DNA of 43,663 bases from contig LUCC01000001.1 in NCBI GenBank assembly GCA_001593855.1, positions 1 to 43,663 of the forward strand. The letters are read 5' to 3'. Shown piece after piece: positions 30,965 to 38,515 of the stretch. The first letter of the stretch is position 1. Each line of letters starts with the position of its first letter. Origin of the DNA: Candidatus Hecatellales archaeon B24 (lineage in GTDB: Archaea > Thermoproteota > Bathyarchaeia > Hecatellales > Hecatellaceae). A program made the translations under genes and the position numbers. Below the pieces are notes generated by a model. The model was not told the origin of the DNA. It did not search any database and worked only from the letters and a program-made list of their open reading frames with translations.

Positions 30965-32145
30965 GTTGAAACAGTTCCCTCCCAGCCTTCTTCAACCGTC
31001 AGCCTAATTCGCTCCGCAGCCTCCTTAAGGTTTTCTATGGATGCGGAGTAGGATATGCGTAGGTGTCCTTCGCCAGCTTCCCCGAAGCCTACGCCGGGGC
31101 TTGTCACCACATGGGCTTTCTCCGCTAGGAACCTTGCAAACTTGAAGGAGTCTCTTTCCAGGCTTGAAATGTTTGGGAATAGGTAGAAGGCTCCCTTCGG
31201 CTTGGAAACCTTGAAGCCTTTAACCCTGCTTAGAGCTTCATAAACAAGCTTTCTCCTCCTGTCGTATTCCCTAATCATCTTGGAAACGTAGGGTTCACCC
31301 TTTTCCAGGGCTGCCAGTGCAGCCTTCTGGGAGATGCTGCTGGCGCATACGTTTACCGCACCCCGCAGCTTCAGGATTCCGCTTACAGCTTTTTCAGGGC
31401 CTGCCACGTAGCCGATTCTCCAGCCTGTCATAGCGTAGGTTTTAGAGAAGCTTCCGACGACAACGGTTCTCTCCGCCATTCCTGGAAATGAAGCAATGCT
31501 GACATGTTTTTCTCCTTCAAAGACAAATCTTTCGTAGACTTCGTCTGAAATCACATAGAGGTCGTGGTCTACGGCTATCTCAGCTAAAGCCTTTAAAGTG
31601 TTCTCGCCGTATACGGCTCCCGTAGGGTTGCAGGGGCTGTTAACCATCATAAGCTTTGTTTTACCGGTGATTTTCTTCAGGGTTTCCTCTGGAACGGGGT
31701 TGAAGTTTTCTTTCTCCACGGGTATGAGCACAGGTCTGCCCATGGCAGCTATCACGGCTGAAAAGTAAGGCGGATAGTAGGGGCTGAAAATTATAGCTTC
31801 ATCTCCCTGGTCTACTAGGGCCATGATGGTGGCGAAGAGGGCTTCGGAGCTCCCCCCCGTCACGATGATTTCTCTTTCAGGGTTATACTCCAAGCCCAGG
31901 CTGGCTTTCAACTGTTCGGCTAGGGCTTCCCTAAGCGGTTTTATACCTCTCTCACCGGTGTAGTGGGTGAAGCCTTCCTCCATAGCCTTCTTTCCAGCTT
32001 CGATTATAGGCTGGGGGGTTGCAAAGTCTGGCTCGCCAATGTTGAGGTATATCATGTCTTCGAAGCCCAGCTTTGCAGCGTAGTCTCTCATTTCCCGGTG
32101 GAGAGGACGCTTAATCTGCTCTCCCCTAGAGGCTAAACTCTTCAA
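30961..32145 (-). CDS. Class I/II pyridoxal-phosphate aminotransferase (AspB-like)
   Basis: 394 residues. The Schiff-base lysine is K235 in SFSKTYAMTGWRIGY. NSPCNPTGAV (169-178) and SDEVYERFVF (200-209) are PLP-binding signatures, and RISYSAS near the C terminus holds the carboxylate-binding arginine. Typical of archaeal aspartate or broad-specificity aminotransferases. Start TTG 32145. It is cotranscribed with the amidotransferase gene downstream. Confidence 0.92.
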   Translation of the reverse strand: MKSLASRGEQIKRPLHREMRDYAAKLGFEDMIYLNIGEPDFATPQPIIEAGKKAMEEGFTHYTGERGIKPLREALAEQLKASLGLEYNPEREIIVTGGSSEALFATIMALVDQGDEAIIFSPYYPPYFSAVIAAMGRPVLIPVEKENFNPVPEETLKKITGKTKLMMVNSPCNPTGAVYGENTLKALAEIAVDHDLYVISDEVYERFVFEGEKHVSIASFPGMAERTVVVGSFSKTYAMTGWRIGYVAGPEKAVSGILKLRGAVNVCASSISQKAALAALEKGEPYVSKMIREYDRRRKLVYEALSRVKGFKVSKPKGAFYLFPNISSLERDSFKFARFLAEKAHVVTSPGVGFGEAGEGHLRISYSASIENLKEAAERIRLTVEEGWEGTVST

Positions 32146-32250
32146 GCAGACTTCAACTCCTTAAACATTAGCCAGCTAACCATATTAATTTAGTTTTCCT
32201 TGGTGGGAAAAGGTATTTTTATACTTAAAGCGGCGTTTACTCGGAAAGGA

Positions 32251-32264
32251 AAAAAGGCCTTTTT
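32251..32264. other. Palindrome in intergenic region
   Basis: AAAAAGGCCTTTTT is a perfect 14-bp palindrome in the AT-rich gap between the aminotransferase start and the 32352 gene. Role unknown; it could be an operator for either divergent promoter. Confidence 0.4.
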
Positions 32265-32308
32265 CCCTGTAAAAGTTTTGAAAATGGTTTACCGCCGTTA
32301 AATACTGA

Positions 32309-32317
32309 TTTATATAG
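32309..32317 (+). promoter_or_regulatory. TATA box for the 32352 gene
   Basis: TTTATATAG lies 35-43 bp before ATG 32352. Transcription would begin near 32338, which rules out the TTG at 32322 and supports ATG 32352. Confidence 0.6.
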
Positions 32318-32351
32318 CTCGTTGAGTGAATTTCCTAGAGGTCTGTTGGAG

Positions 32352-32675
32352 ATGGCGGCAAGTAAAAGAAAAGCTTTAAAGCGGAAGGTTAAGCAGAAAC
32401 TTGAGGTTTGGAAGGAGGTTCTGCCTTCCATAGGAAAGGCTGAACTTTATAGGCTTGTTTGCAGGCTTAAACGTCATGCCAGAATTTTCTCCTGCAGGGT
32501 TGAACGGGATGGTAAAGTCTCCCTCATCCTCGGTTACACTTCAACCAGGAAGCGTGTTAACACGCGTGTTTTGATTTCAAGCTGGATTGGGAAAAGAAGC
32601 TACAATTCTTACAAGCTTTCAAACTACAAGGTGAAAGGCGAACTTAAAAGGTTCACGGTGAAATATCCCTTCTAA
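32352..32675 (+). CDS. Small basic protein of unknown function
   Basis: 107 residues from ATG 32352, rich in Lys and Arg. The N-terminal helix is basic (ASKRKALKRKVKQKLEVWKEVLP) and a beta-rich second half follows (ARIFSCRVERDGKVSLILGYTSTRKRVNTRVLISSWIGKRSY). This looks like a nucleic-acid-binding protein, but no family is recognised. It is flanked by its own promoter (32309) and a terminator-like hairpin (32684), so it is probably monocistronic. Confidence 0.65.
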   Translation: MAASKRKALKRKVKQKLEVWKEVLPSIGKAELYRLVCRLKRHARIFSCRVERDGKVSLILGYTSTRKRVNTRVLISSWIGKRSYNSYKLSNYKVKGELKRFTVKYPF

Positions 32676-32683
32676 ATTAACGC

Positions 32684-32720
32684 GGTTTTCCACCGAAAAC
32701 CCGTTTGTTTACCTGTTTTT
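32684..32720 (+). terminator. Hairpin terminator after the 32352 gene
   Basis: GGTTTTC-CACC-GAAAACC forms a 7-bp stem, followed by T-rich GTTTGTTTACCTGTTTTTCT, 8 bp after the stop codon. Confidence 0.65.
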
Positions 32721-32794
32721 CTAAATCAATCTGTTTTTGAAGCATAAATTTTTTAAACTATAGGTCCAAAAGTATAAGGTTGGGGAGAAGAAAA

Positions 32795-32854
32795 ATGGCT
32801 AGAAAGAAAACGGCAAAGAAGAAGACCAAGGCTAAGAAAAAGAAGAAAAAATAG
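32795..32854 (+). CDS. Lysine-rich 19-residue microprotein
   Basis: MARKKTAKKKTKAKKKKKK, followed by TAG. A strong GGGGAG (32782-32787) lies 7 bp before the ATG, an A/T-rich TTTTTTAAA promoter-like element is near 32748-32757, and a hairpin with T-run follows at 32911-32930. Flanking transcription signals suggest a separately expressed unit. The composition resembles histone H1 tails and could neutralise nucleic acid. Low-complexity A-rich DNA could also arise by chance, so expression evidence is needed. Confidence 0.6.
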   Translation: MARKKTAKKKTKAKKKKKK

Positions 32855-32910
32855 TTCGTCTGGGCAAGCTTACTTCGAAAAGTTAACCCAGAAATCCTAG
32901 TTGATTTTTT

Positions 32911-32930
32911 AGAGGATTTTTCCTCTTTTT
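32911..32930 (+). terminator. Hairpin terminator after the lysine-rich micro-ORF
   Basis: AGAGGA-TTTT-TCCTCT is a perfect 6-bp stem flanked on the left by a T6 run and on the right by TTTT. It ends 18 bp before the pdxS start, so pdxS either has a promoter overlapping it or relies on read-through. Confidence 0.6.
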
Positions 32931-32947
32931 ATGGACGCTATGTTTTT

Positions 32948-33913
32948 ATGGTGGAATATGAGATGAATGGTTTAGGTGTAATAGTGTTGGAGCGAATTAT
33001 CGTTAAACCTTCTGAGAAGGTGGAGCCTGTTTACGGAACTGTCACCGTGAAGCGTGGGTTCGCCAGAATGCAGAAGGGCGGGGTAATCATGGATGTTACC
33101 AACGTTGAGCAGGCTCAAACAGCTGAGGAAGCAGGTGCCGTAGCCGTAATGGTGCTTGACAAGCTTCCAGCCGACGTGCGGAAGGCCGGAGGCGTAGCCC
33201 GCATGTGCGACGTGAAAATCATAGAGGAAGTTATGGACCATATAACCATTCCTGTAATGGCGAAATGCCGGATTGGGCATTACATGGAAGCCAGGGTTCT
33301 CGAAGCCATAGGCGTGGACATGATAGATGAAAGCGAAGTTTTAACCCCCGCTGACGAGCACCACCACATAAACAAATGGGAATTCAAAGTTCCCTTCGTG
33401 AACGGGGCGAGAAACCTTGGTGAAGCCCTAAGACGTATAGCCGAAGGAGCTTCCATGATTAGAACTAAGGGTGAAGCTGGAACTGGGAACGTGGCTGAAG
33501 CTGTGAGGCATGTTAAAGAGGTGATGGGCAGGATAAGAGAGCTACAAAGCATGAACGACGAGCAGCTCTTAGACGTGGCTAGAGAGCTAAAGGTTCCCTT
33601 CGAGCTTGTGAAGGAAACCGCCCTGCTTGGAAGGCTTCCAGTGGTGAATTTCGCAGCTGGAGGAATAGCAACCCCAGCTGACGCTGCCCTCATGATGCAT
33701 CTTGGCTGCGACGGCGTCTTCGTAGGTTCAGGCATCTTCAAGTCTGATGACCCCCTAGAGAGGGCTAAAGCCATAGTGATGGCTACAACCTTCTGGGATG
33801 ACCCTGAAACCGTGGCTGAAGCCTGTAAAATGGTGGTTGAGAAAAAGTCCATGTCAGGCGTAGACATTAAAACCCTCAAACCCGAAGAGCTCATGCAAAC
33901 CCGGGGGCAGTAA
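32948..33913 (+). CDS. pdxS: Pyridoxal 5'-phosphate synthase, lyase subunit PdxS
   Basis: Builds PLP from ribose 5-phosphate, glyceraldehyde 3-phosphate and ammonia supplied by PdxT. The two active-site lysines are K106 in VMAKCRIGH and K174 in IRTKGEAGTGN. The conserved blocks KGGVIMDVTNVEQA, DKLPADVRKAGGVARM and VVNFAAGGIATPADAALMMHLGCDGVFVGSGIFKS are present. At 321 residues, the N-terminal extension of about 20-30 residues is typical of archaea. It lies 7 bp upstream of pdxT. Confidence 0.97.
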   Translation: MVEYEMNGLGVIVLERIIVKPSEKVEPVYGTVTVKRGFARMQKGGVIMDVTNVEQAQTAEEAGAVAVMVLDKLPADVRKAGGVARMCDVKIIEEVMDHITIPVMAKCRIGHYMEARVLEAIGVDMIDESEVLTPADEHHHINKWEFKVPFVNGARNLGEALRRIAEGASMIRTKGEAGTGNVAEAVRHVKEVMGRIRELQSMNDEQLLDVARELKVPFELVKETALLGRLPVVNFAAGGIATPADAALMMHLGCDGVFVGSGIFKSDDPLERAKAIVMATTFWDDPETVAEACKMVVEKKSMSGVDIKTLKPEELMQTRGQ

Positions 33914-33920
33914 GCAAGCT

Positions 33921-34544
33921 TTGAAAGCTCTTCCAGAAGTTAAAGTGGGCGTTCTAAACTTTCAGGGAGCCGTCTCAGAGCATGTGGAAGCCCTAAACAA
34001 AACCCTGAAAGAGCTGAACCTTAAAGGGCAGGTTCTAACCGTTAAAACCTTGGAACAGCTTGAAGAAGTTAAAGGATTGGTGATTCCGGGGGGCGAAAGC
34101 ACAACCATCGGCAGGCTTTCAGCCAAGGAGCTTGCACCCAGAATCGTGGAAAGAGCTGCCAGCGGAATGCCTATCCTGGGAACCTGTGCAGGGCTGATCC
34201 TGATGGCTAAAGAGGTTTACGACGCCAAGATTGGCTCCGTAGAGCAGCCTCTCCTCCGCCTGATGGATATGAAGGCTGTTCGAAACTTTTTTGGGAGGCA
34301 GGGTGAATCCTTTGAGGCCCCGTTGACCATTCCATTACTGGGGCGTGAACCTTTCCCAGGGGTTTTCATAAGGGCTCCCGTGGTTGAAAAGGTTTGGGGT
34401 GAAGCTGAAGCTCTAGCCACCTACAACGGTAAGATAGTTGCCGTCCAGCAGGGCAGGCTTCTGGCAACAGTCTTCCACCCTGAGCTTGCAGAAGACCTGC
34501 GCCTCCACAAATACCTTATAAAACTTGTTTTAGACACGCTTTAA
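33921..34544 (+). CDS. pdxT: Pyridoxal 5'-phosphate synthase, glutaminase subunit PdxT
   Basis: Class I amidotransferase that delivers ammonia to PdxS. The nucleophile is Cys89 in ILGTCAGLI. VIPGGESTTIGRL (54-66) is the family's GGEST loop, and the His/Glu pair is in TVFHPELAEDLRLH. 207 residues. Start TTG 33921, just after the pdxS stop, forming a two-gene operon. Confidence 0.96.
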   Translation: MKALPEVKVGVLNFQGAVSEHVEALNKTLKELNLKGQVLTVKTLEQLEEVKGLVIPGGESTTIGRLSAKELAPRIVERAASGMPILGTCAGLILMAKEVYDAKIGSVEQPLLRLMDMKAVRNFFGRQGESFEAPLTIPLLGREPFPGVFIRAPVVEKVWGEAEALATYNGKIVAVQQGRLLATVFHPELAEDLRLHKYLIKLVLDTL

Positions 34545-34602
34545 CCCAAACCTATTTTAGGAAGGCGGAAAATAAACTAAGAAGCGTGGAAGGTGAAACT
34601 GG

Positions 34603-34827
34603 ATGGTTGTAATTTACGTGCTAGTAGTCACAGAGGTTGGAAAAGAAAACGAGGTTGCAGGAGAGCTGAGTAAAATAAAAGGTGTAACTGAAGCTAAAAC
34701 AGTCTACGGCGAATTCGACGTTGTAGCCCGGATTGAAGCTCAAAACCTTAAGGAAGTAGATGAAATCATAACCTCTCTAAGGAAAATTCCGGGGATAATC
34801 AGAACCGTAACCCTGATTTCAGCCTAA
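34603..34827 (+). CDS. Lrp/AsnC effector-binding (RAM) domain protein
   Basis: A 74-residue stand-alone RAM domain without a helix-turn-helix: VIYVLVVTEVGKENEVAGELSKIKGVTEAKTVYGEFDVVARIEA...ITSLRKIPGIIRTVTLI. Such domains form ring oligomers that bind amino acids and may modify full-length Lrp regulators. The stop overlaps by four bases that of the DUF72 gene (CTAA). Confidence 0.93.
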   Translation: MVVIYVLVVTEVGKENEVAGELSKIKGVTEAKTVYGEFDVVARIEAQNLKEVDEIITSLRKIPGIIRTVTLISA

Positions 34828-35762
34828 AAGCTTTCCAAGGCTTTCTCCAATTCTTTTAGCAGCTCCGAGGAGCTCCTATAGGTTTTATCCGGAATCTTCG
34901 ACAGAACGGTTTTCAGGGGATACTGTTTTCCAGGTTTAACCTCTAGGAGCCTCCACCCGATTTTACTGGTTAAAGCTTTTTTTGAGGCTGGAAGCTTAAG
35001 GTTTTTCATTATACGCCACGCAGCCTCCACACCGTAGGCGTCTGTTAAAGGCGGGAAGCTTCCCGTTTCAAGATAAGCCTTAAAACGCACGGCATCGTTG
35101 AACATGGCTAGGTTATTGAAGAGAACGTAGGCGGCTTCCACGCCTTTGACGCTTAAAATTTTCCGTTTAAGGTTTTCCAGCTCGCTGTTGGAGTACTCGT
35201 AGTAGTAGAGCTTCTCTCCTAAACCGTGAAGCCTGAAGTAGGCTATCCTTGAAACATGGGCAGGCTCCCCAAGGAAGGGGTCAACGCAGTGGACAACTCC
35301 AACCTTCGCCAGAAGCCTGCTTAAAGCCTTAAAGTTTTTAGGTTTAAACCATTCAGCCCCCCGGCTTTCCCATACCAAAGTAAGCCCCAAGCTTCCGGCT
35401 TTCTCGAAGAGCTTTCCAGCTTTCTCAAGGGTTTCCCCGGTAGGTTTCAAGGAGCCTGGGGTCTGGATTAGAAGGATTCCCGCGTCAAGTTCACGGCAAG
35501 TTTCAGCCATGCGTTTGAGGGCTTGAGCTGTCTCCCTGTTCCAGGAAAGCCTGTGGGTGTGGCTTATGTCTTGGTGGGCTTTAACCGTGAACTCGAAGCT
35601 TTTAGGGGCTTCCCTCCGCCATTTCACGAGCAGTTTTGAGTCTAGATACCTGTAGAAGGTTGCGTTTATCTCGACGAGGCTTAGGTTTTCATAGTATCTG
35701 CTTTTCGACACCGGGAAACCGCAGCATCCAACCTTGACTTCCAAGCTTCCGGGGCCTCCCAT
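34824..35762 (-). CDS. DUF72 (YecE-like) family protein
   Basis: 312 residues forming a predicted TIM barrel. The family markers are VGCCGFPVSKSRYYENLSLVEINATFYRY and FEFTVKAHQDISHTHRL, then ILLIQTPGSLKPT and YFRLHGLGEKLYYYEYSNSEL. Function unknown; some predictions place the family near Fe-S or DNA-repair functions. The C-terminal half here (about 250-312) is an extra basic extension. It is divergent from the duplicated-domain gene across 49 bp. Confidence 0.92.
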   Translation of the reverse strand: MGGPGSLEVKVGCCGFPVSKSRYYENLSLVEINATFYRYLDSKLLVKWRREAPKSFEFTVKAHQDISHTHRLSWNRETAQALKRMAETCRELDAGILLIQTPGSLKPTGETLEKAGKLFEKAGSLGLTLVWESRGAEWFKPKNFKALSRLLAKVGVVHCVDPFLGEPAHVSRIAYFRLHGLGEKLYYYEYSNSELENLKRKILSVKGVEAAYVLFNNLAMFNDAVRFKAYLETGSFPPLTDAYGVEAAWRIMKNLKLPASKKALTSKIGWRLLEVKPGKQYPLKTVLSKIPDKTYRSSSELLKELEKALESF

Positions 35763-35811
35763 AACCGTGAAGGGACGGGCTACTCTTAAATGTAACTCTC
35801 AACCTTAATTT

Positions 35812-36531
35812 TTGGTTGGGGAAGCCGGGTTGACATCCGTTAAGCCTCCCGTAGCCTTAAAGGTTAGAGACCTTGGAAACTTTGCAAGGCTCACCTTAGC
35901 CCTTACAGATTCGCCTCCGATAATCTGGCTTTTCAAGTATAAAGGTAAAAGGTATCTGGCAACTTTTTCCGTCTATCTTTCCTGGAAGGGGGATATACCG
36001 CTTTTCACCTACGTGGTCCTTAAAGGAAAGCCTGGGCCTTTCCTCGCCTATAAAAGCGACGGAGCCAGAGAGGAATACAAGTTTACCAACAACATTGAAA
36101 ACCCCCGCTATATTTACGCTCCCATCATAGTTCTAAGGGAAACCTACGACTTCCTTAAAGCTCCAGTGGAAGGAAAATTCCCGGAGCCCTCCAAACCCAT
36201 TAAAATGGAAGTCGACAGCCTCAACAGCCTCCTGCGCCTCCTCTACCTCATCTCGGTTAGGGAGGGCTCCCTTTTCCCGCTTTGGCTTTTCAAGTCTAAC
36301 GGTAAGCGTATCCTAGGCGTATGCGTGCCCTTCGAACACTATTACGAGGCCAGCGCGCTTCCGGTTTTCTTCTACGTGAAGCTTGGCAGGAGGCCTCCGG
36401 CCCCCTTCATCCGCTATATGACAAGCTCGCTGAAGGGAGAAAACATAGACTTCAGCCATAACACCAGCGACACCAAGTATTTCTACGCGAAAATAATCGA
36501 GGTTGAACGTATGCCCCTCTTCCCCGACTAA
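35812..36531 (+). CDS. Unknown protein with two internally repeated domains
   Basis: 239 residues made of two similar halves (about 20-110 and 136-232). Each has WLFKxxGKR (39-46 and 158-166), a beta-rich core, a (F/V)xYVxLxxxPxPFxxY block, an N-x-(I/T)xx-x-(R/K)YxYA(P/K)II segment and a closing strand. No family name is known to me. The duplication suggests a ligand-binding or dimer-like fold in one chain. Start TTG 35812. Confidence 0.7.
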   Translation: MVGEAGLTSVKPPVALKVRDLGNFARLTLALTDSPPIIWLFKYKGKRYLATFSVYLSWKGDIPLFTYVVLKGKPGPFLAYKSDGAREEYKFTNNIENPRYIYAPIIVLRETYDFLKAPVEGKFPEPSKPIKMEVDSLNSLLRLLYLISVREGSLFPLWLFKSNGKRILGVCVPFEHYYEASALPVFFYVKLGRRPPAPFIRYMTSSLKGENIDFSHNTSDTKYFYAKIIEVERMPLFPD

Positions 36532-36553
36532 CCCTCCGCCGGAGGCTTCAAAA

Positions 36554-37333
36554 ATGGAGAAGTTCGCAGACAGAATAGTTAAATCCTCGAAAAAGAGGAG
36601 GTCAAAGATAATTCTCGCGTTAGACCTCAACCCTTCAACCTCAAACCTGCTGGATAAAGGCTTAAAACTTTTAAGCCAGGTCTCCCAGAGCGTTTGCGCT
36701 GTTAAAATTAACAGGCATATGCTGTTGCCCCTAGGGCTTTTCGGAGGTGTTGAAAGGCTTGTGGACTATGCGCACAGGCTTGGGCTTCCAGCCATCATGG
36801 ACTGTAAGCTTAATGATATAGGTTCAACCAACAGGGTTATGGCTGAATGGTTTTTCAAAGCGGGCTTCGACGCTTTAACGGTTAGCCCCTACGTAGGCTG
36901 GGAGGAGGGGCTTGAACCGGTTTTCCGGTTTTCGAAGGAGCAGGGTAAAGGGCTTCTGGTTCTCACCTACATGAGTCATAAGGGGGCTGAGCAAACCTTC
37001 GAGAGGGCTCTCCTAGCCGGCTACGGGAAGCCTAAGCCAGCCTACAAGGTTTTCGCTAGGTGGGCTTTAGAGTGGAAGGCTGACGGTGCTATTGTAGGTG
37101 CAACTAGACCTGAAAAAATAGTGGAGGTTAAACGTATCTTGAAGGGGGAGGTCTCCATTTACTCTCCTGGGGTTGGAGTTCAGGGTGGAAGCCTTGAGGA
37201 GGCTGTGAAGAGTGGAGCTGACTACCTTATAGTTGGAAGAAGCATTCTTAGGGCTGAAAACCCCGGTGAGGCTGCTGAAAGCCTTAGGGAGAGGGCTTGG
37301 AAAGCTGCTGGAAGACGTAGGGGGGCTACCTGA
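36554..37333 (+). CDS. pyrF: Orotidine 5'-phosphate decarboxylase
   Basis: Last step of UMP synthesis. The catalytic DxKxxD is DCKLNDIGST (83-92, with Asp83, Lys85 and Asp88). ALDLNPST (22-29) and AVKINRHMLLPLG are the other phosphate- and base-binding parts, and SPGVGVQGG...GADYLIVGRSI the C-terminal phosphate loop. 259 residues. I chose ATG 36554, with GGAGG at 36541-36545, over the frame from 36503. It is convergent with the RHH gene, overlapping by 8 bp. Confidence 0.93.
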   Translation: MEKFADRIVKSSKKRRSKIILALDLNPSTSNLLDKGLKLLSQVSQSVCAVKINRHMLLPLGLFGGVERLVDYAHRLGLPAIMDCKLNDIGSTNRVMAEWFFKAGFDALTVSPYVGWEEGLEPVFRFSKEQGKGLLVLTYMSHKGAEQTFERALLAGYGKPKPAYKVFARWALEWKADGAIVGATRPEKIVEVKRILKGEVSIYSPGVGVQGGSLEEAVKSGADYLIVGRSILRAENPGEAAESLRERAWKAAGRRRGAT

Positions 37334-37484
37334 TTACGGGCTGATGCTGCCAGAGCTCGCTTTTAAGCAGGTCTCTGACGGCCGCCCTTACCACCGCGCT
37401 TCTGCTGGGGTACATGCCTGACCTTACAAGCTCGTCTATCCCCTCAACCAGGGCTTCCGGAAGCTTCACGGTGACAAGCTTCAT
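37326..37484 (-). CDS. Ribbon-helix-helix (CopG-type) DNA-binding protein
   Basis: 52 residues from ATG 37484: strand KLVTVKLPEALVEGIDELVRSGMYPSRSAVVRAAVRDLLKSEL, the canonical ribbon-helix-helix pattern with the VTVKLPE strand and SRSAVVRAAVRDLL helix. The frame extends upstream to 37568, but the TATA box (37547-37555) lies inside that extension, so the shorter form is the likely protein. It probably dimerises and regulates a nearby gene. Confidence 0.85.
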   Translation of the reverse strand: MKLVTVKLPEALVEGIDELVRSGMYPSRSAVVRAAVRDLLKSELWQHQPVIR

Positions 37485-37546
37485 GGAGTTAACATTTATT
37501 CTGTTGGCCAAGGCTTCCTTCCAAGAGATGGTAAAGTATTTACCGC

Positions 37547-37555
37547 GTATATAAG
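37547..37555 (-). promoter_or_regulatory. TATA box of the RHH gene
   Basis: CTTATATAC on the minus strand, 63-71 bp before the ATG. It gives a leader of about 40 nt and excludes the longer start at 37568. Confidence 0.55.
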
Positions 37556-37785
37556 GCGTAGTATCCAACTTTTTAGACTTTTAACTCTAAAAATGAAAAG
37601 TTCACCCAGTTTCTCCCCAGGCTTTAACCAGTTCCCTACGGTTTTCCACGCTTAAACCTGCGTTTTTCCATGGTTTTCAGCTTTAAGCTTTACCACAGCC
37701 AAGTTAAAGAGGGCTTAGCAAGGTAACCGTTATATTCATGATTTGTAATGAAGCCTTATGGTTAAAGTGGTGGAGGGAGTGCAAG

Positions 37786-38121
37786 GTGGGTGGAGCCAAG
37801 AAGAAGCCTTTAAGCGCCGTGGAGAAAGCTCAAAGGCTTAGAGAGGAAAGAGACAGAAAGGCGAGGAGGGAAAGAGAGGAAAAGGAAAAGCGTGCAGCAG
37901 CAGCCATAAGCCTTCAAAACATAGACGATAAAACCGTTCTAAGCGAACTCCTAAAAATCAAGGCTGTAACCCCTGCCTCCATAGCTTCAGCCTTCAACGT
38001 CAAGGTAAGCGCAGCAGAAGACTTCCTAGAAGACTGGGAGAAACGCGGGCTCCTAGTTCCCGTGGCTAAATGCGAAAGGCTGAAGATTTACAGGCCAAAC
38101 CAGGCTGCCGCCCGCAGTTAA
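37786..38121 (+). CDS. rps25e: Ribosomal protein eS25
   Basis: Small-subunit protein shared by eukaryotes and part of the archaea. It begins GGAKKKPLSAVEKAQRLREERD (basic tail) and ends in a winged-helix-like domain (LLKIKAVTPASIASAFNVKVSAAEDFLEDWEKRGLLVPV). GTG 37786 has GGAGGGAG 6-7 bp upstream and matches the MGGAKKK start of homologues; the longer frame (37738) is unlikely. 111 residues. The presence of this protein fits the TACK lineages. Its stop overlaps by four bases that of the next gene (TTAA). Confidence 0.94.
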   Translation: MGGAKKKPLSAVEKAQRLREERDRKARREREEKEKRAAAAISLQNIDDKTVLSELLKIKAVTPASIASAFNVKVSAAEDFLEDWEKRGLLVPVAKCERLKIYRPNQAAARS

Positions 38122-38501
38122 CCGGATGACTCAGTTTTCTCCATTTTTATGATGGTTCCCCTTCCAGTTTTCTTCAGGGGCTCCAAGCTTCCTGTTATTT
38201 TGCCTATCGGGTTTACGGGGCTGTAGGGTTTGGTTTGGGCGTAGAAGAGGCATAGGGCTGAACCTTGAGGCCAGTAGGCTATGGTTCCGGCTTCCACCAC
38301 GGCTTTAGCCTTCTCCAGTCCCATCCTAAGGGAAACTGGAAAGTAAATTTCACCCGGCCATAGGGCTGCTTTTCCCTCCAGAGGTAAAGCCTTTACAACG
38401 GCTTCCACGGTTCTGGGAGCCCAGAAGCGTATAAGCTCCCCTGCGGTTTCGCCTACGCCTTCCAGCAGAATCCTTACAGGTATCCTGGAGATTCCAGCCA
38501 T
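38118..38501 (-). CDS. Cyclophilin-like fold protein
   Basis: A 127-residue beta-barrel of the archaeal cyclophilin-like family (DUF369 type): PVRILLEGVGETAGELIRFWAPRTVEAVVKALPLEGKAALWPGEIYFPVSL, and then AGTIAYWPQGSALCLFY, with the PxNPIGKITG segment near the end. These proteins lack the residues of active prolyl isomerases; function unknown. It probably lies in the same unit as SRP54 (15-bp gap). Confidence 0.85.
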   Translation of the reverse strand: MAGISRIPVRILLEGVGETAGELIRFWAPRTVEAVVKALPLEGKAALWPGEIYFPVSLRMGLEKAKAVVEAGTIAYWPQGSALCLFYAQTKPYSPVNPIGKITGSLEPLKKTGRGTIIKMEKTESSG

Positions 38502-38515
38502 CCTATGCCCGCTCC

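Noticed and set aside
37569..37785. Possible tRNA or small RNA between the RHH and eS25 genes
   Set aside because: No cloverleaf, GTTCRANNC or CCA-type features; only TATA-like and ribosome-site sequences were seen.
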